From assembly GCF_964340395.1 (NCBI RefSeq), contig NC_135565.1:507001-571000 (forward strand): a stretch of DNA of 64,000 bases, written 5' to 3'. Made by a program: the position numbers and the translations under genes. Origin of the DNA: Glandiceps talaboti. Its lineage: Eukaryota; Hemichordata; Enteropneusta; Spengelidae. Shown here in pieces: positions 1 through 11,978 of the stretch. Below the pieces are notes generated by a model. The model saw nothing but the letters and a program-made list of their open reading frames with translations. It did not search any database and had not been told where the DNA came from. Within the stretch, counting starts at the first letter, position 1. Each line of letters opens with the position of its first letter.

Positions 1-3000
1 TGTAAATGACTTGGGAATAGATGACAGTGTATAAAAGACTTGGGAATAGATGACAGTGTGTAAAAGACTTGGGTGTTAGAACTCAATGGAATAGATGACA
101 GTGTATAAAAGACTTGGGAATAGATGACTGTAAATGACTTGGGAATAGATGACAGTGTATAAAAGACTTGGGAATAGATGACAGTGTGTAAAAGACTTGG
201 GAATAGATGACAGTGTGTAAAAGACTTGGGAATAGATGACAGTGTAAAAAGACTTGGGTGTTAGAACTCAGTGGAATAGATGACAGTGTGTAAAAGACTT
301 GGGAATAGATGACAGTGTATAAAAGACTTGGGAATAGATGACAGTATGTAAAAGACTTGGGTGTTAGAACTCAATGGAATAGATGACAGTGTAAATGACT
401 TGGGAATAGATGACAGTGTATAAAAGACTTGGGAATAGATGACAGTGTAAAAAGACTTGGGAATAGATGACAGTGTATAAAAGAATTGGGAATAGATGAC
501 AGTGTGTAAATGACTTGGGAATAGATGACAGTGTATAAATGACTTGGGAATAGATGACAGTGTGTAAAAGACTTGGGTGTTAGAACTCAATGGAATAGAT
601 GACAGTGTATAAAAGACTTGGGAATAGATGACAGTGTGTAAATGACTTGGGAATAGATGACAGTGTATAAAAGACTTGGGAATAGATGACAGCGTGTAAA
701 AGACTTGGGTGTTAGAACTCAATGGAATAGATGACAGTGTATAAAAGACTTGGGAATAGATGACAGTATATAAAAAGACTTGGGAATAGATGACAGTGTA
801 TAAAAGACTTGGGAATAGATGACTGTATAAAAAACTTGGGAATAGATGACAGCGTGTAAAAGACTTGGGAATAGATGACAGTGTATAAAAGACTTGGGAA
901 TAGATGACAGTGTGTAAAAGACTTGGGTGTTAGAACTCAATGGAATAGATGACAGTGTATAAAAGACTTGGGAATAGATGACAGTGTATTTAAAGACTTG
1001 GGAATAGATGACAGTGTATAAATGACTTGGGAATAGATGACAGCGTGTAAAAGACTTGGGTGTTAGAACTCAATGGAATAGATGACAGTGTATAAAAGAC
1101 TTGGGAATAGATGACAGTATGTAAAAGACTTGGGTGTTAGAACTCAATGGAATAGATGACAGTGTAAATGACTTGGGAATAGATGACAGTGTATAAAAGA
1201 CTTGGGAATAGATGACAGTGTAAAAAGACTTTGGAATAGATGACAGTGTATAAAAGAATTGGGAATAGATGACAGTGTGTAAATGACTTGGGAATAGATG
1301 ACAGTGTATAAATGACTTGGGAATAGATGACAGTGTGTAAAAGACTTGGGTGTTAGAACTCAATGGAATAGATGACAGTGTATAAAAGACTTGGGAATAG
1401 ATGACAGTGTGTAAATGACTTGGGAATAGATGACAGTGTATAAAAGACTTGGGAATAGATGACAGCGTGTAAAAGACTTGGGTGTTAGAACTCAATGGAA
1501 TAGATGACAGTGTATAAAAGACTTGGGAATAGATGACAGTGTATAAAAAGACTTGGGAATAGATGACAGTGTATAAAAGACTTGGGAATAGATGACTGTA
1601 TAAAAAGACTTGGGAATAGATGACAGTGTATAAAAGACTTGGGAATAGATGACTGTATAAAAGACTTGGGAATAGATGACAGCGTGTAAAAGACTTGGGT
1701 GTTAGAACTCAATGGAATAGATGACAGTGTATAAAAGACTTGGGAATAGATGACAGTGTATTTAAAGACTTGGGAATAGATGACAGTGTGTAAATGACTT
1801 GGGAATAGATGACAGCGTGTAAAAGACTTGGGTGTTAGAACTCAATGGAATAGATGACAGTGTATAAAAGACTTGGGAATAGATGACAGTGTATTTAAAG
1901 ACTTGGGAATAGATGACAGTGTATAAAAGACTTGGGAATAGATGACAGTGTGTAAATGACTTGGGAATAGATGACAGTGTATAAAAGACTTGGGAATAGA
2001 TGACAGTGTGTAAAAGACTTGGGTGTTAGAACTCAATGGAATAGATGACAGTGTATAAAAGACTTGGGAATAGATGACTGTAAATGACTTGGGAATAGAT
2101 GACAGTGTATAAAAGACTTGGGAATAGATGACAGTGTGTAAAAGACTTGGGAATAGATGACAGTGTGTAAAAGACTTGGGAATAGATGACAGTGTAAAAA
2201 GACTTGGGTGTTAGAACTCAGTGGAATAGATGACAGTGTGTAAAAGACTTGGGAATAGATGACAGTGTATAAAAGACTTGGGAATAGATGACAGTATGTA
2301 AAAGACTTGGGTGTTAGAACTCAATGGAATAGATGACAGTGTAAATGACTTGGGAATAGATGACAGTGTATAAAAGACTTGGGAATAGATGACAGTGTAA
2401 AAAGACTTGGGAATAGATGACAGTGTATACAAGAATTGGGAATAGATGACAGTGTGTAAATGACTTGGGAATAGATGACAGTGTATAAATGACTTGGGAA
2501 TAGATGACAGTGTGTAAAAGACTTGGGTGTTAGAACTCAATGGAATAGATGACAGTGTATAAAAGACTTGGGAATAGATGACAGTGTGTAAATGACTTGG
2601 GAATAGATGACAGTGTATAAAAGACTTGGGAATAGATGACAGCGTGTAAAAGACTTGGGTGTTAGAACTCAATGGAATAGATGACAGTGTATAAAAGACT
2701 TGAGAATAGATGACAGTGTATAAAAAGACTTGGGAATAGATGACAGTGTATAAAAGACTTGGGAATAGATGACTGTATAAAAAGACTTGGGAATAGATGA
2801 CAGTGTATAAAAGACTTGGGAATAGATGACTGTATAAAAGACTTGGGAATAGATGACAGCGTGTAAAAGACTTGGGTGTTAGAACTCAATGGAATAGATG
2901 ACAGTGTATAAAAGACTTGGGAATAGATGACAGTGTATTTAAAGACTTGGGAATAGATGACAGTGTGTAAATGACTTGGGAATAGATGACAGCGTGTAAA

Positions 3001-6000
3001 AGACTTGGGTGTTAGAACTCAATGGAATAGATGACAGTGTATAAAAGACTTGGGAATAGATGACAGTGTATTTAAAGACTTGGGAATAGATGACAGTGTA
3101 TAAAAGACTTGGGAATAGATGACAGTGTGTAAATGACTTGGGAATAGATGACAGTGTATAAAAGACTTGGGAATAGATGACAGTGTGTAAAAGACTTGGG
3201 TGTTAGAACTCAATGGAATAGATGACAGTGTATAAAAGACTTGGGAATAGATGACTGTAAATGACTTGGGAATAGATGACAGTGTATAAAAGACTTGGGA
3301 ATAGATGACAGTGTGTAAAAGACTTGGGAATAGATGACAGTGTGTAAAAGACTTGGGAATAGATGACAGTGTAAAAAGACTTGGGTGTTAGAACTCAGTG
3401 GAATAGATGACAGTGTGTAAAAGATTTGGGAATAGATGACAGTGTATAAAAGACTTGGGAATAGATGACAGTATGTAAAAGACTTGGGTGTTAGAACTCA
3501 ATGGAATAGATGACAGTGTAAATGACTTGGGAATAGATGACAGTGTATAAAAGACTTGGGAATAGATGACAGTGTAAAAAGACTTGGGAATAGATGACAG
3601 TGTATACAAGAATTGGGAATAGATGACAGTGTGTAAATGACTTGGGAATAGATGACAGTGTATAAATGACTTGGGAATAGATGACAGTGTGTAAAAGACT
3701 TGGGTGTTAGAACTCAATGGAATAGATGACAGTGTATAAAAGACTTGGGAATAGATGACAGTGTGTAAATGACTTGGGAATAGATGACAGTGTATAAAAG
3801 ACTTGGGAATAGATGACAGCGTGTAAAAGACTTGGGTGTTAGAACTCAATGGAATAGATGACAGTGTATAAAAGACTTGGGAATAGATGACAGTATATAA
3901 AAAGACTTGGGAATAGATGACAGTGTATAAAAGACTTGGGAATAGATGACTGTATAAAAAACTTGGGAATAGATGACAGCGTGTAAAAGACTTGGGAATA
4001 GATGACAGTGTATAAAAGACTTGGGAATAGATGACAGTGTGTAAAAGACTTGGGTGTTAGAACTCAATGGAATAGATGACAGTGTATAAAAGACTTGGGA
4101 ATAGATGACAGTGTATTTAAAGACTTGGGAATAGATGACAGTGTATAAATGACTTGGGAATAGATGACAGCGTGTAAAAGACTTGGGTGTTAGAACTCAA
4201 TGGAATAGATGACAGTGTATAAAAGACTTGGGAATAGATGACAGTATGTAAAAGACTTGGGTGTTAGAACTCAATGGAATAGATGACAGTGTAAATGACT
4301 TGGGAATAGATGACAGTGTATAAAAGACTTGGGAATAGATGACAGTGTAAAAAGACTTTGGAATAGATGACAGTGTATAAAAGAATTGGGAATAGATGAC
4401 AGTGTGTAAATGACTTGGGAATAGATGACAGTGTATAAATGACTTGGGAATAGATGACAGTGTGTAAAAGACTTGGGTGTTAGAACTCAATGGAATAGAT
4501 GACAGTGTATAAAAGACTTGGGAATAGATGACAGTGTGTAAATGACTTGGGAATAGATGACAGTGTATAAAAGACTTGGGAATAGATGACAGCGTGTAAA
4601 AGACTTGGGTGTTAGAACTCAATGGAATAGATGACAGTGTATAAAAGACTTGGGAATAGATGACAGTGTATAAAAAGACTTGGGAATAGATGACAGTGTA
4701 TAAAAGACTTGGGAATAGATGACTGTATAAAAGACTTGGGAATAGATGACAGCGTGTAAAAGACTTGGGAATAGATGACAGTGTATAAAAGACTTGGGAA
4801 TAGATGACAGCGTGTAAAAGACTTGGGTGTTAGAACTCAATGGAATAGATGACAGTGTATAAAAGACTTGGGAATAGATGACAGTGTATTTAAAGACTTG
4901 GGAATAGATGACAGTGTGTAAATGACTTGGGAATAGATGACAGCGTGTAAAAGACTTAGGTGTTAGAACTCAATGGAATAGATGACAGTGTATAAAAGAC
5001 TTGGGAATAGATGACAGTGTATTTAAAGACTTGGGAATAGATGACAGTGTATAAAAGACTTGGGAATAGATGACAGTGTGTAAATGACTTGGGAATAGAT
5101 GACAGTGTGTAAATGACTTTGGAATAGATGACAGTGTATAAAAGACTTGGGAATAGATGACAGTGTGTAAAAGACTTGGGTGTTAGAACTCAATGGAATA
5201 GATGACAGTGTATAAAAGACTTGGGAATAGATGACTGTAAATGACTTGGGAATAGATGACAGTGTATAAAAGACTTGGGTGTTAGAACTCAATGGAATAG
5301 ATGACAGTGTGTAAAAGACTTGGGAATAGATGACTGTTTAAAAGACTTGGGTGTTAGAACTCAATTGAATAGATGACAGTGTGTAAAAGACTTGGGAATA
5401 GATGACAGTGTGTAAATGACTTGGGAAGAGATGACAGTGTGTAAAAGACTTGGGAATAGATGACAGTGTGTAATCTAAATGACTTGGGAATAGATGACAG
5501 TGTGTAAATGACTTGGGAATAGATGACAGTGTGTAAAAGACTTGGGAATAGATGACAGTGTATAAAAGACTTGGGAATAGATGACAGTGTTTAAAAGACT
5601 TGGGAATAGATGACAGTGTATAAAAGACTTGGGAATAGATGACAGTGTTTAAAAGACTTGGGAATAGATGACAGTGTTTAAAAGACTTGGGAATAGATGA
5701 CAGTGTATTTAAAGACTTGGGAATAGATGACAGTGTATAAAAGACTTGGGAATAGATGACAGTGTATAAAAGACTTGGGAATAGATGACAGTGTATAAAA
5801 GACTTGGGAATAGATGACAGTGTATAAAAGACTTGGGAATAGATGACAGTGTGTAAAAGACTTGGGAATAGATGACAGTGGAATAGATGACAGTGTATAA
5901 AAGATTTGGGAATAGATGACAGTGTGTAAAAGACTTGGGAATAGATGACAGTGTATAAAAGACTTGGGAATAGATGACAGTGTTTAAAAGACTTGGGAAT

Positions 6001-6030
6001 AGATGACAGTGTGTAAAAGACTTGGGTTGA
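1..6030. repeat. 29-bp minisatellite array, left end cut by window
   Basis: Tandem copies of a 29-bp unit (core GGGAATAGATGACAGTGTAT then AAAAGACTT) run from base 1 to about 6030, so roughly 200 copies if the span is divided by the period. A longer variant with an inserted GTGTTAGAACTCAAT-type segment recurs every few units. This gives a higher-order pattern, with blocks repeated at offsets of 1177 and 3127 bp. The array lies in the intron upstream of the first visible SCYL2 exon. Open frames on the minus strand (HCHLFPSLLYTVIYS-type) are low-complexity readings of the repeat and are not genes. Confidence 0.97.
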
Positions 6031-6415
6031 AGAACTCAATGGTTGTTGTTGGTAATGTTAGTGCTTGACAAAAAATCTACACCAAAATATAATAAATTAG
6101 ATATCGTTTGATGGGTGATCTGTACACAAAGATGGGAATGGGATCTCCAGCAGAATCTAAATAATAGGACCTTGTCTCATGTCTACAACTGTTTTATCTA
6201 AATAATAGGACCTTGTCTCATGTCTACAACTGTTTTATCTAAATAATAGGACCTTGTCTCATGTCTACGACTGTTTTACCTATTATGTGCTGGTAATTGA
6301 GATTAGTTTTATTGTAAGGAGAAGAAAACTGTTATTTATCAAAATCTTGCTATTCTGTGAAAAGTAAAACTAAATTTGTGCAACTAATATTTTAATCTGA
6401 ATTGTATTATTTCAG
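6031..6415 (+). other. Intron sequence with a 3x41-bp repeat, ending at a 3' splice site
   Basis: This is mostly unique AT-rich intron. Three tandem copies of a 41-bp unit (starting ATCTAAATAATAGGACCTTG) occupy 6155-6277. The segment ends in a good acceptor, TATTATTTCAG, at 6405-6415, directly before the first SCYL2 exon. No coding sequence was seen here. Confidence 0.8.
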
Positions 6416-6532
6416 TTGAATTCACTTCACATGTCAATGTTAAAGTGTTTACCAGAAACATTGAGAGACTACGTCAAGATGTTATTTAGTCCAACACCAA
6501 CTGTCAGACCAGATGCAAACCAACTAACTAAG
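6416..6532 (+). CDS. SCYL2: SCYL2 internal exon, end of pseudokinase domain
   Basis: This 117-nt exon encodes 39 residues (LNSLHMSMLKCLPETLRDYV then KMLFSPTPTVRPDANQLTK), phase 0 at both ends. The segment PTVRPDA-Q-TK matches animal SCYL2 at the last helix of the kinase fold, where the conserved Arg of subdomain XI sits. SCYL2 is a catalytically weak or dead kinase-like protein that binds clathrin and AP2 and acts in endosome/TGN membrane traffic; that is family knowledge, not visible here. The acceptor is TTTCAG and the donor is AAG|GTAAAT. The last 54 nt of the exon, together with the first 4 nt of the intron, are the unit of the tandem array that follows, so the exon end is also repeat copy 1. 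Confidence 0.95.
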
Positions 6533-8447
6533 GTAAATGTTATTTAGTCCAACACCAACTGTCAGACCAGATGCAAACCAACTAACTAAGGTAAATGTTA
6601 TTTAGTCCAACACCAACCGTCAGACCAGATGCAAACCAACTAACTAAGGTAAATGTTATTTAGTCCAACACCAACTGTCAGACCAGATGCAAACCAACTA
6701 ACTAAGGTAAATGTTATTTAGTCCAACACCAACTGTCAGACCAGATGCAAACCAACTAACTAAGGTAAATGTTATTTAGTCCAACACCAACTGTCAGACC
6801 AGATGCAAACCAACTAACTAAGGTAAATGTTATTTAGTCCAACACCAACTGTCAGACCAGATGCAAACCAACTAACTAAGGTAAATGTTATTTAGTCCAA
6901 CACCAACTGTCAGACCAGATGCAAACCAACTAACTAAGGTAAATGTTATTTAGTCCAACACCAACTGTCAGACCAGATGCAAACCAACTAACTAAGGTAA
7001 ATGTTATTTAGTCCAACACCAACTGTCAGACCAGATGCAAACCAACTAACTAAAGTAAATGTTATTTAGTCCAACACCAACTGTCAGACCAGATGCAAAC
7101 CAACTAACTAAGGTAAATGTTATTTAGTCCAACACCAACTGTCAGACCAGATGCAAACCAACTAACTAAGGTAAATGTTATTTAGTCCAACACCAACTGT
7201 CAGACCAGATGCAAACCAACTAACTAAGGTAAATGTTATTAGTCCAACACCAACTGTCAGACCAGATGCAAACCAACTAACTAAGGTAAATGTTATTTAG
7301 TCCAACACCAACTGTCAGACCAGATGCAAACCAACTAACTAAGGTAAATGTTATTTAGTCCAACACCAACTGTCAGACCAGATGCAAACCAACTAAAGGT
7401 AAATGTTATTTAGTCCAACACCAACTGTCAGACCAGATGCAAACCAACTAACTAAGGTAAATGTTATTTAGTCCAACACCAACTGTCAGACCAGATGCAA
7501 ACCAACTAACTAAGGTAAATGTTATTAGTCCAACACCAACTGTCAGACCAGATGCAAACCAACTAACTAAGGTAAATGTTATTTAGTCCAACACCAACCG
7601 TCAGACCAGATGCAAACCAACTAACTAAGGTAAATGTTATTTAGTCCAACACCAACCGTCAGACCAGATGCAAACCAACTAACTAAGGTAAATGTTATTT
7701 AGTCCAACACCAACCGTCAGACCAGATGCAAACCAACTAACTAAGGTAAATGTTATTTAGTCCAACACCAACCGTCAGACCAGATGCAAACCAACTAACT
7801 AAGGTAAATGTTATTTAGTCCAACACCAACCGTCAGACCAGATGCAAACCAACTAACTAAGGTAAATGTTATTTAGTCCAACACCAACCGTCAGACCAGA
7901 TGCAAACCAACTAACTAAGGTAAATGTTATTTAGTCCAACACCAACTGTCAGACCAGATGCAAACCAACTAACTAAGGTAAATGTTATTTAGTCCAACAC
8001 CAACTGTCAGACCAGATGCAAACCAACTAACTAAGGTAAATGTTATTTAGTCCAACACCAACTGTCAGACCAGATGCAAACCAACTAACTAAGGTAAATG
8101 TTATTTAGTCCAACACCAACTGTCAGACCAGATGCAAACCAACTAACTAAGGTAAATGTTATTTAGTCCAACACCAACTGTCAGACCAGATGCAAACCAA
8201 CTAACTAAGGTAAATGTTATTTAGTCCAACACCAACTGTCAGACCAGATGCAAACCAACTAACTAAGGTAAATGTTATTTAGTCCAACACCAACTGTCAG
8301 ACCAGATGCAAACCAACTAACTAAGGTAAATGTTATTTAGTCCAACACCAACTGTCAGACCAGATGCAAACCAACTAACTAAGGTAAATGTTATTTAGTC
8401 CAACACCAACTGTCAGACCAGATGCAAACCAACTAACTAAGGTAAAT
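6479..8447 (+). repeat. 58-bp array made of exon 3' end plus 5' splice site
   Basis: The unit is exactly the last 54 nt of the preceding SCYL2 exon (6479-6532) plus the first four intron bases GTAA. Counting GT positions from 6533 to 8442 and correcting for three small deletions (-1, -3, -1) gives 33 whole periods, hence 34 copies of AAG|GTAAAT including the authentic donor. Copies differ mainly at one C/T site (CAACTGTC or CAACCGTC), which shows recent homogenisation. Each unit also has the branch-point-like string CTAACTAAG before the donor. Reading on from the true exon end gives GTA AAT GTT ATT TAG, so inclusion of even one unit terminates translation. Confidence 0.97.
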
Positions 8448-8667
8448 ATGATAAATTAAAAATACACGAACCTGATCTTCAAATATTGCTGTGTCATTTT
8501 GAGATGTCATTGTAAAACTACATAATGTATTAGAATTATCATACTACACACAGCTTGACAAGCCAAGTTGAACAAGTTTGAACAGAAATATGGGTTTGTA
8601 TACCTTAGCATTGGAATGAAGTTTAGATAATGTTAATCTAACTAATATTTATTCATTTCATTTGTAG
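8448..8667 (+). other. Unique intron tail with 3' splice site
   Basis: This is unique AT-rich sequence between the 58-bp array and the next exon. It ends in CATTTGTAG at the acceptor. No further feature was seen. Confidence 0.75.
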
Positions 8668-8793
8668 ATCACTTTCTTTGATGATGTTGGAGCCAAGACA
8701 TTAGAATACTTAGATTCATTATTTCAGTGGGATAATTTACAAAAGTCACAATTCTTTAAAGGTCTACCAAAAGTTATCAGTAAACTACCCAAG
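8668..8793 (+). CDS. SCYL2: SCYL2 internal exon, start of HEAT-like region
   Basis: This 126-nt, 42-codon exon is phase 0 at both ends. The translation begins ITFFDDVGAKTLEYLDSLFQ and ends SQFFKGLPKVISKLPK. The strings FFDDVGA, DNLQKSQFFKGLPKV and KLPK are hallmark SCYL2 sequence just after the pseudokinase domain, where the alpha-helical HEAT-like repeats begin. The acceptor is TTTGTAG and the donor is CCCAAG|GTAAAT. Unlike the exon before it, its donor is not part of a tandem array. Confidence 0.95.
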
Positions 8794-8837
8794 GTAAATT
8801 ATCTATACAGCTTTACAGGATGTGTGAATAGTATTGA

Positions 8838-10797
8838 GGAAATGAGATGAGGTGAGATGGAATGAGATGAGGTAAGGTGAGATGAGATGTGAGGTGGGAT
8901 TAGGTGAGGTGAGATGAGATGAAATGAGATGAGATGAGATGAGATGGGGGAGATGAGATGAGGTGAGATGGGATAAGGTGAGATGAGGTGAGGTGATGAG
9001 AAGAGATGAGATGAGATGCGATGAGATGGGATGGGATGAGATGAGATGAGATGAGATGAGATGGGATGGGATGGGATGGGGTGAGATGAGGTGAGATGAG
9101 ATGAGATGAGATTAGAGAGGTGAGATGAGATGACATGAGATGAGATGAGATGAGATGAGACGAAACGAGACGAGACAAGATGAGATGAGATGAGAGAGGT
9201 GATGTGAGATGAGGTGAGGTGAGATGAGATGAGATGAGATGAGATGAGATGAGATGGGGTGAGATGAGATGAGATTAGAGAGGTGAGGTGAGATGAAGTG
9301 AGGTGAGATGAGATGAGGTGAGGTGAGATGAGATGAGATGGGGTGAGATGAGGTAAGATGAGATGAGATGGGGTGAGATTAGGTAAGGTGAGGTGAGGTG
9401 AGATGAGATGAGATGAGATGAGATGAGATGAGGTGAGATGAGATGAGATGGGGGAGATGAGGTGAGATGGGGTGAGGTGAGGTGAGGTGAGATGAGATGA
9501 GATGGGGTGAGATGAGATGAGATGAGATGAGATGAGATGGGGTGAGATGAGGTGAGATGAGATGAGATTAGAGAGGTGAGGTGAGATGAAGTGAGGTGAG
9601 ATGAGATGAGATGAGGTAAGATGAGATGAGATGGGGTGAGATGAGGTAAGGTAAGGTGAGGTGAGGTGAGGTGAGGTGAGATGAGATGAGATGGGATGGG
9701 ATGAGATGAGGTGAGATGAGATGAGATGAGATGAGATGAGATGGGGTGAGATGAGGTAAGGTATGGTGAGGTGAGGTGAGATGAGATGAGATGGGGGAGA
9801 TGAGGTGAGATGGGGTGAGATGTGATGAGGTGAGGTGAGATGAGATGAGATGAGATGGGGTGAGATGAAGTGAGATGAGATGAGATTAGAGAGGTGAGGT
9901 GAGATGAAGTGAGGTGAGATGAGATGAGATGAGGTAAGATGAGATGAGATGGGGTGAGATGAAGTGAGATGAGATGAGATTAGAGAGGTGAGGTGAGATG
10001 AGATGAGATGAGATGAGATGAGATGAGGTAAGATGAGATGAGATGGGGTGAGATGAGGTAAGGTAAGGTGAGGTGAGGTGAGGTGAGATGAGATGAGATG
10101 GGGTGAGATGAGGTAAGGTAAGGTAAGGTGAGGTGAGATGAGATGAGATGAGAGGAGATGAGATGGGATGAGATGAGATGAGATGAGATGAGATGGGATG
10201 AGATGGGATGAGATGAGATGAGATGAGATGAGATGGGGGAGATGAGGTGAGATGGGGTGAGATGAGATGAGGTGAGATGAGATGAGATGAGATGAGATGA
10301 GATGGGGGAGATGAGATGAGATGGGGTGAGATGTGATGAGGTGAGGTGAGATGAGATGAGATGAGATGAGATGAGATGAGATGAGATGGGGTGAGATGAG
10401 ATGAGATGAGATGAGATGGGGTGAGATGAGGTGAGATTAGACAGGTGAGGTGAGATGAGATGAGATGAGGTAAGATGAGATGAGATGGGGTGAGATGAGG
10501 TAAGGTAAGGTGAGGTGAGATGAGATGAGATGAGGTGAGATGAGATGAGATGAGATGAGATGAGGTGAGATGAGATGAGATGGGGTGAGATGAGGTAAGG
10601 TATGGTGAGGTGAGGTGAGGTGAGGTGAGATGAGATGAGGTAAGGTAAGGTGAGGTGAGGTGAGATGAGATGAGATGAGATGAGATGAGATGAGATGGGG
10701 GTAGATGAGATGAGATGAGATGAGGTAAGGTAAGGTGAGGTGAGGTGAGGTGAAGTGAGATAAGATAAGATGAGATGAAATGAAATAAAATGAGATA
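8838..10797. repeat. (GAGAT/GAGGT)n pentamer array, cytosine-poor
   Basis: About 1.96 kb of degenerate 5-bp repeat, GAGAT alternating with GAGGT, GGGGT, GGGAT and AAGGT variants. Longer 50-300-bp phrases recur, such as the GATTAGAGAGGTGAGGTGAG phrase at several places. The + strand, which is the SCYL2 sense strand, is almost free of C. Minus-strand open frames (ISSHLISSHL-type) result from the 5-bp repeat having no stop in some frames and are not accepted as genes. Confidence 0.96.
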
Positions 10798-11334
10798 TCA
10801 AGTTCAGTGAGACTGTTCACAAGATTTAAAGGGCAACAGAAGTCTGCCAGTGTTTTACAGTATAGTGAAGGATCTATGCAAGGTTTACTAGCATGTGATC
10901 AATTAATTAATTATGTTAATCAATACAACATTTAGTAATAGTCTAGCAGCTCGACCATAGGGCTTTTTTTATATGAGGTGACCAAAGGTGTAGATAGAAG
11001 GGAGCAGGTGTACTGTCATCCTTGGCTTTTGTTTAGCAACCTTGTGAGTGCAGATCTAAGGTCTTGTTACCAGACTACTTCAGTAATAGCCAGGTAGAGA
11101 AGTCTCAACTATAGATACAAATTATAAAATCTGCTCTGAGAGTACAGACTAAAATTTATGATATTACAATTGTGTCTATATGTCTATGGTGGCATATGCT
11201 AATTTTATAATTCTATGCTTGTTAACAATTAATTATCTAAAGTAGAATTCAATTTGACTGACAATGATGCTCTGAGTTTTTTTTTATGATCATACTATAG
11301 TAATTAAGATGTACATTACCTTGTTTTCTTTCAG
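10798..11334 (+). other. Unique intron sequence with 3' splice site
   Basis: This is ordinary AT-rich unique sequence that ends in a strong pyrimidine tract and acceptor, TTGTTTTCTTTCAG, before the next exon. No repeat or coding sequence was seen. Confidence 0.75.
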
Positions 11335-11511
11335 AGAGTTGTCCAGCAAAGAGTGTTACCGTGTTTATTTAAGGAATTCTATAATGCTGACATGATACCA
11401 TTTGTACTTCCTAATGTATTAATTATAGCAGAAGACTACACAGATAAGAAGTATTGTCAATTAATTCTTCCACATTTAAAACCAGTCTTTAAATTACAAG
11501 AACCAATACAG
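11335..11511 (+). CDS. SCYL2: SCYL2 internal exon, HEAT-like repeats
   Basis: This 177-nt, 59-codon exon is phase 0 at both ends. The translation starts RVVQQRVLPCLFKEFYNADM, contains IPFVLPNVLIIAEDYT, and ends LPHLKPVFKLQEPIQ. The blocks R-V-Q-R-LPCL, MVPFVLPNVLLIAE-like and KPVFK-QEPIQ follow animal SCYL2 residue by residue. The sequence is amphipathic and helical, as expected of HEAT-like repeats. The donor is CAG|GTAAGT, a perfect consensus, and no array is seeded from it. Confidence 0.95.
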
Positions 11512-11978
11512 GTAAGTATTAGAACGTGACAAGAAATCACTAACTTTGGGTTCATAATTTCAAATAAAAATTTCAACCCACAGTCATTGTGTCAAAACAA
11601 TTTTTGGAAGCAAATTTAAATTGACTTGCCCACATCAAGTTTTCAGCTGTATCACTGCAACTCATTTGACATGTCTCATTCTACTACATCCTGACTTTGC
11701 TGACAAGACATTCAGTGAAAAACTTGGGACTTGCTTCAAAAAATGTTTTTGACTCTGTGAGAAGTTTTCATTTGTAAGTAACACAATCTGACATACATAT
11801 GCCACAGTAATATAACTGACTAGGTGTGCTGTTCACTTGGTTCAATAAATATTTTAAATTTATTGATAAATAACCATGCGTGTGAGTGAGAGAGAGACAT
11901 TTGTACATGAAGTACTGTGTTTAAGGCTATAATCTTCATTACTCAGAGTGAATTCATAAAAATTGGTGATGGGATAAT
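11512..11978 (+). other. Unique intron sequence
   Basis: AT-rich unique intron between the exon and the 38-bp array. There is a short GTGAGTGAGAGAGAGAC run near 11880. Nothing coding was recognised. Confidence 0.7.

Noticed and set aside
261-6039. Minus-strand frames HCHLFPSLLYTVIYSQVFYTL
   Set aside because: The 29-bp repeat has few stops on that strand. The same peptide appears in shifting frames, so it is not a protein-coding signal.
8900-10820. Minus-strand ISSHLISSHL frames up to 273 residues
   Set aside because: Low-complexity translation of a pentamer repeat.
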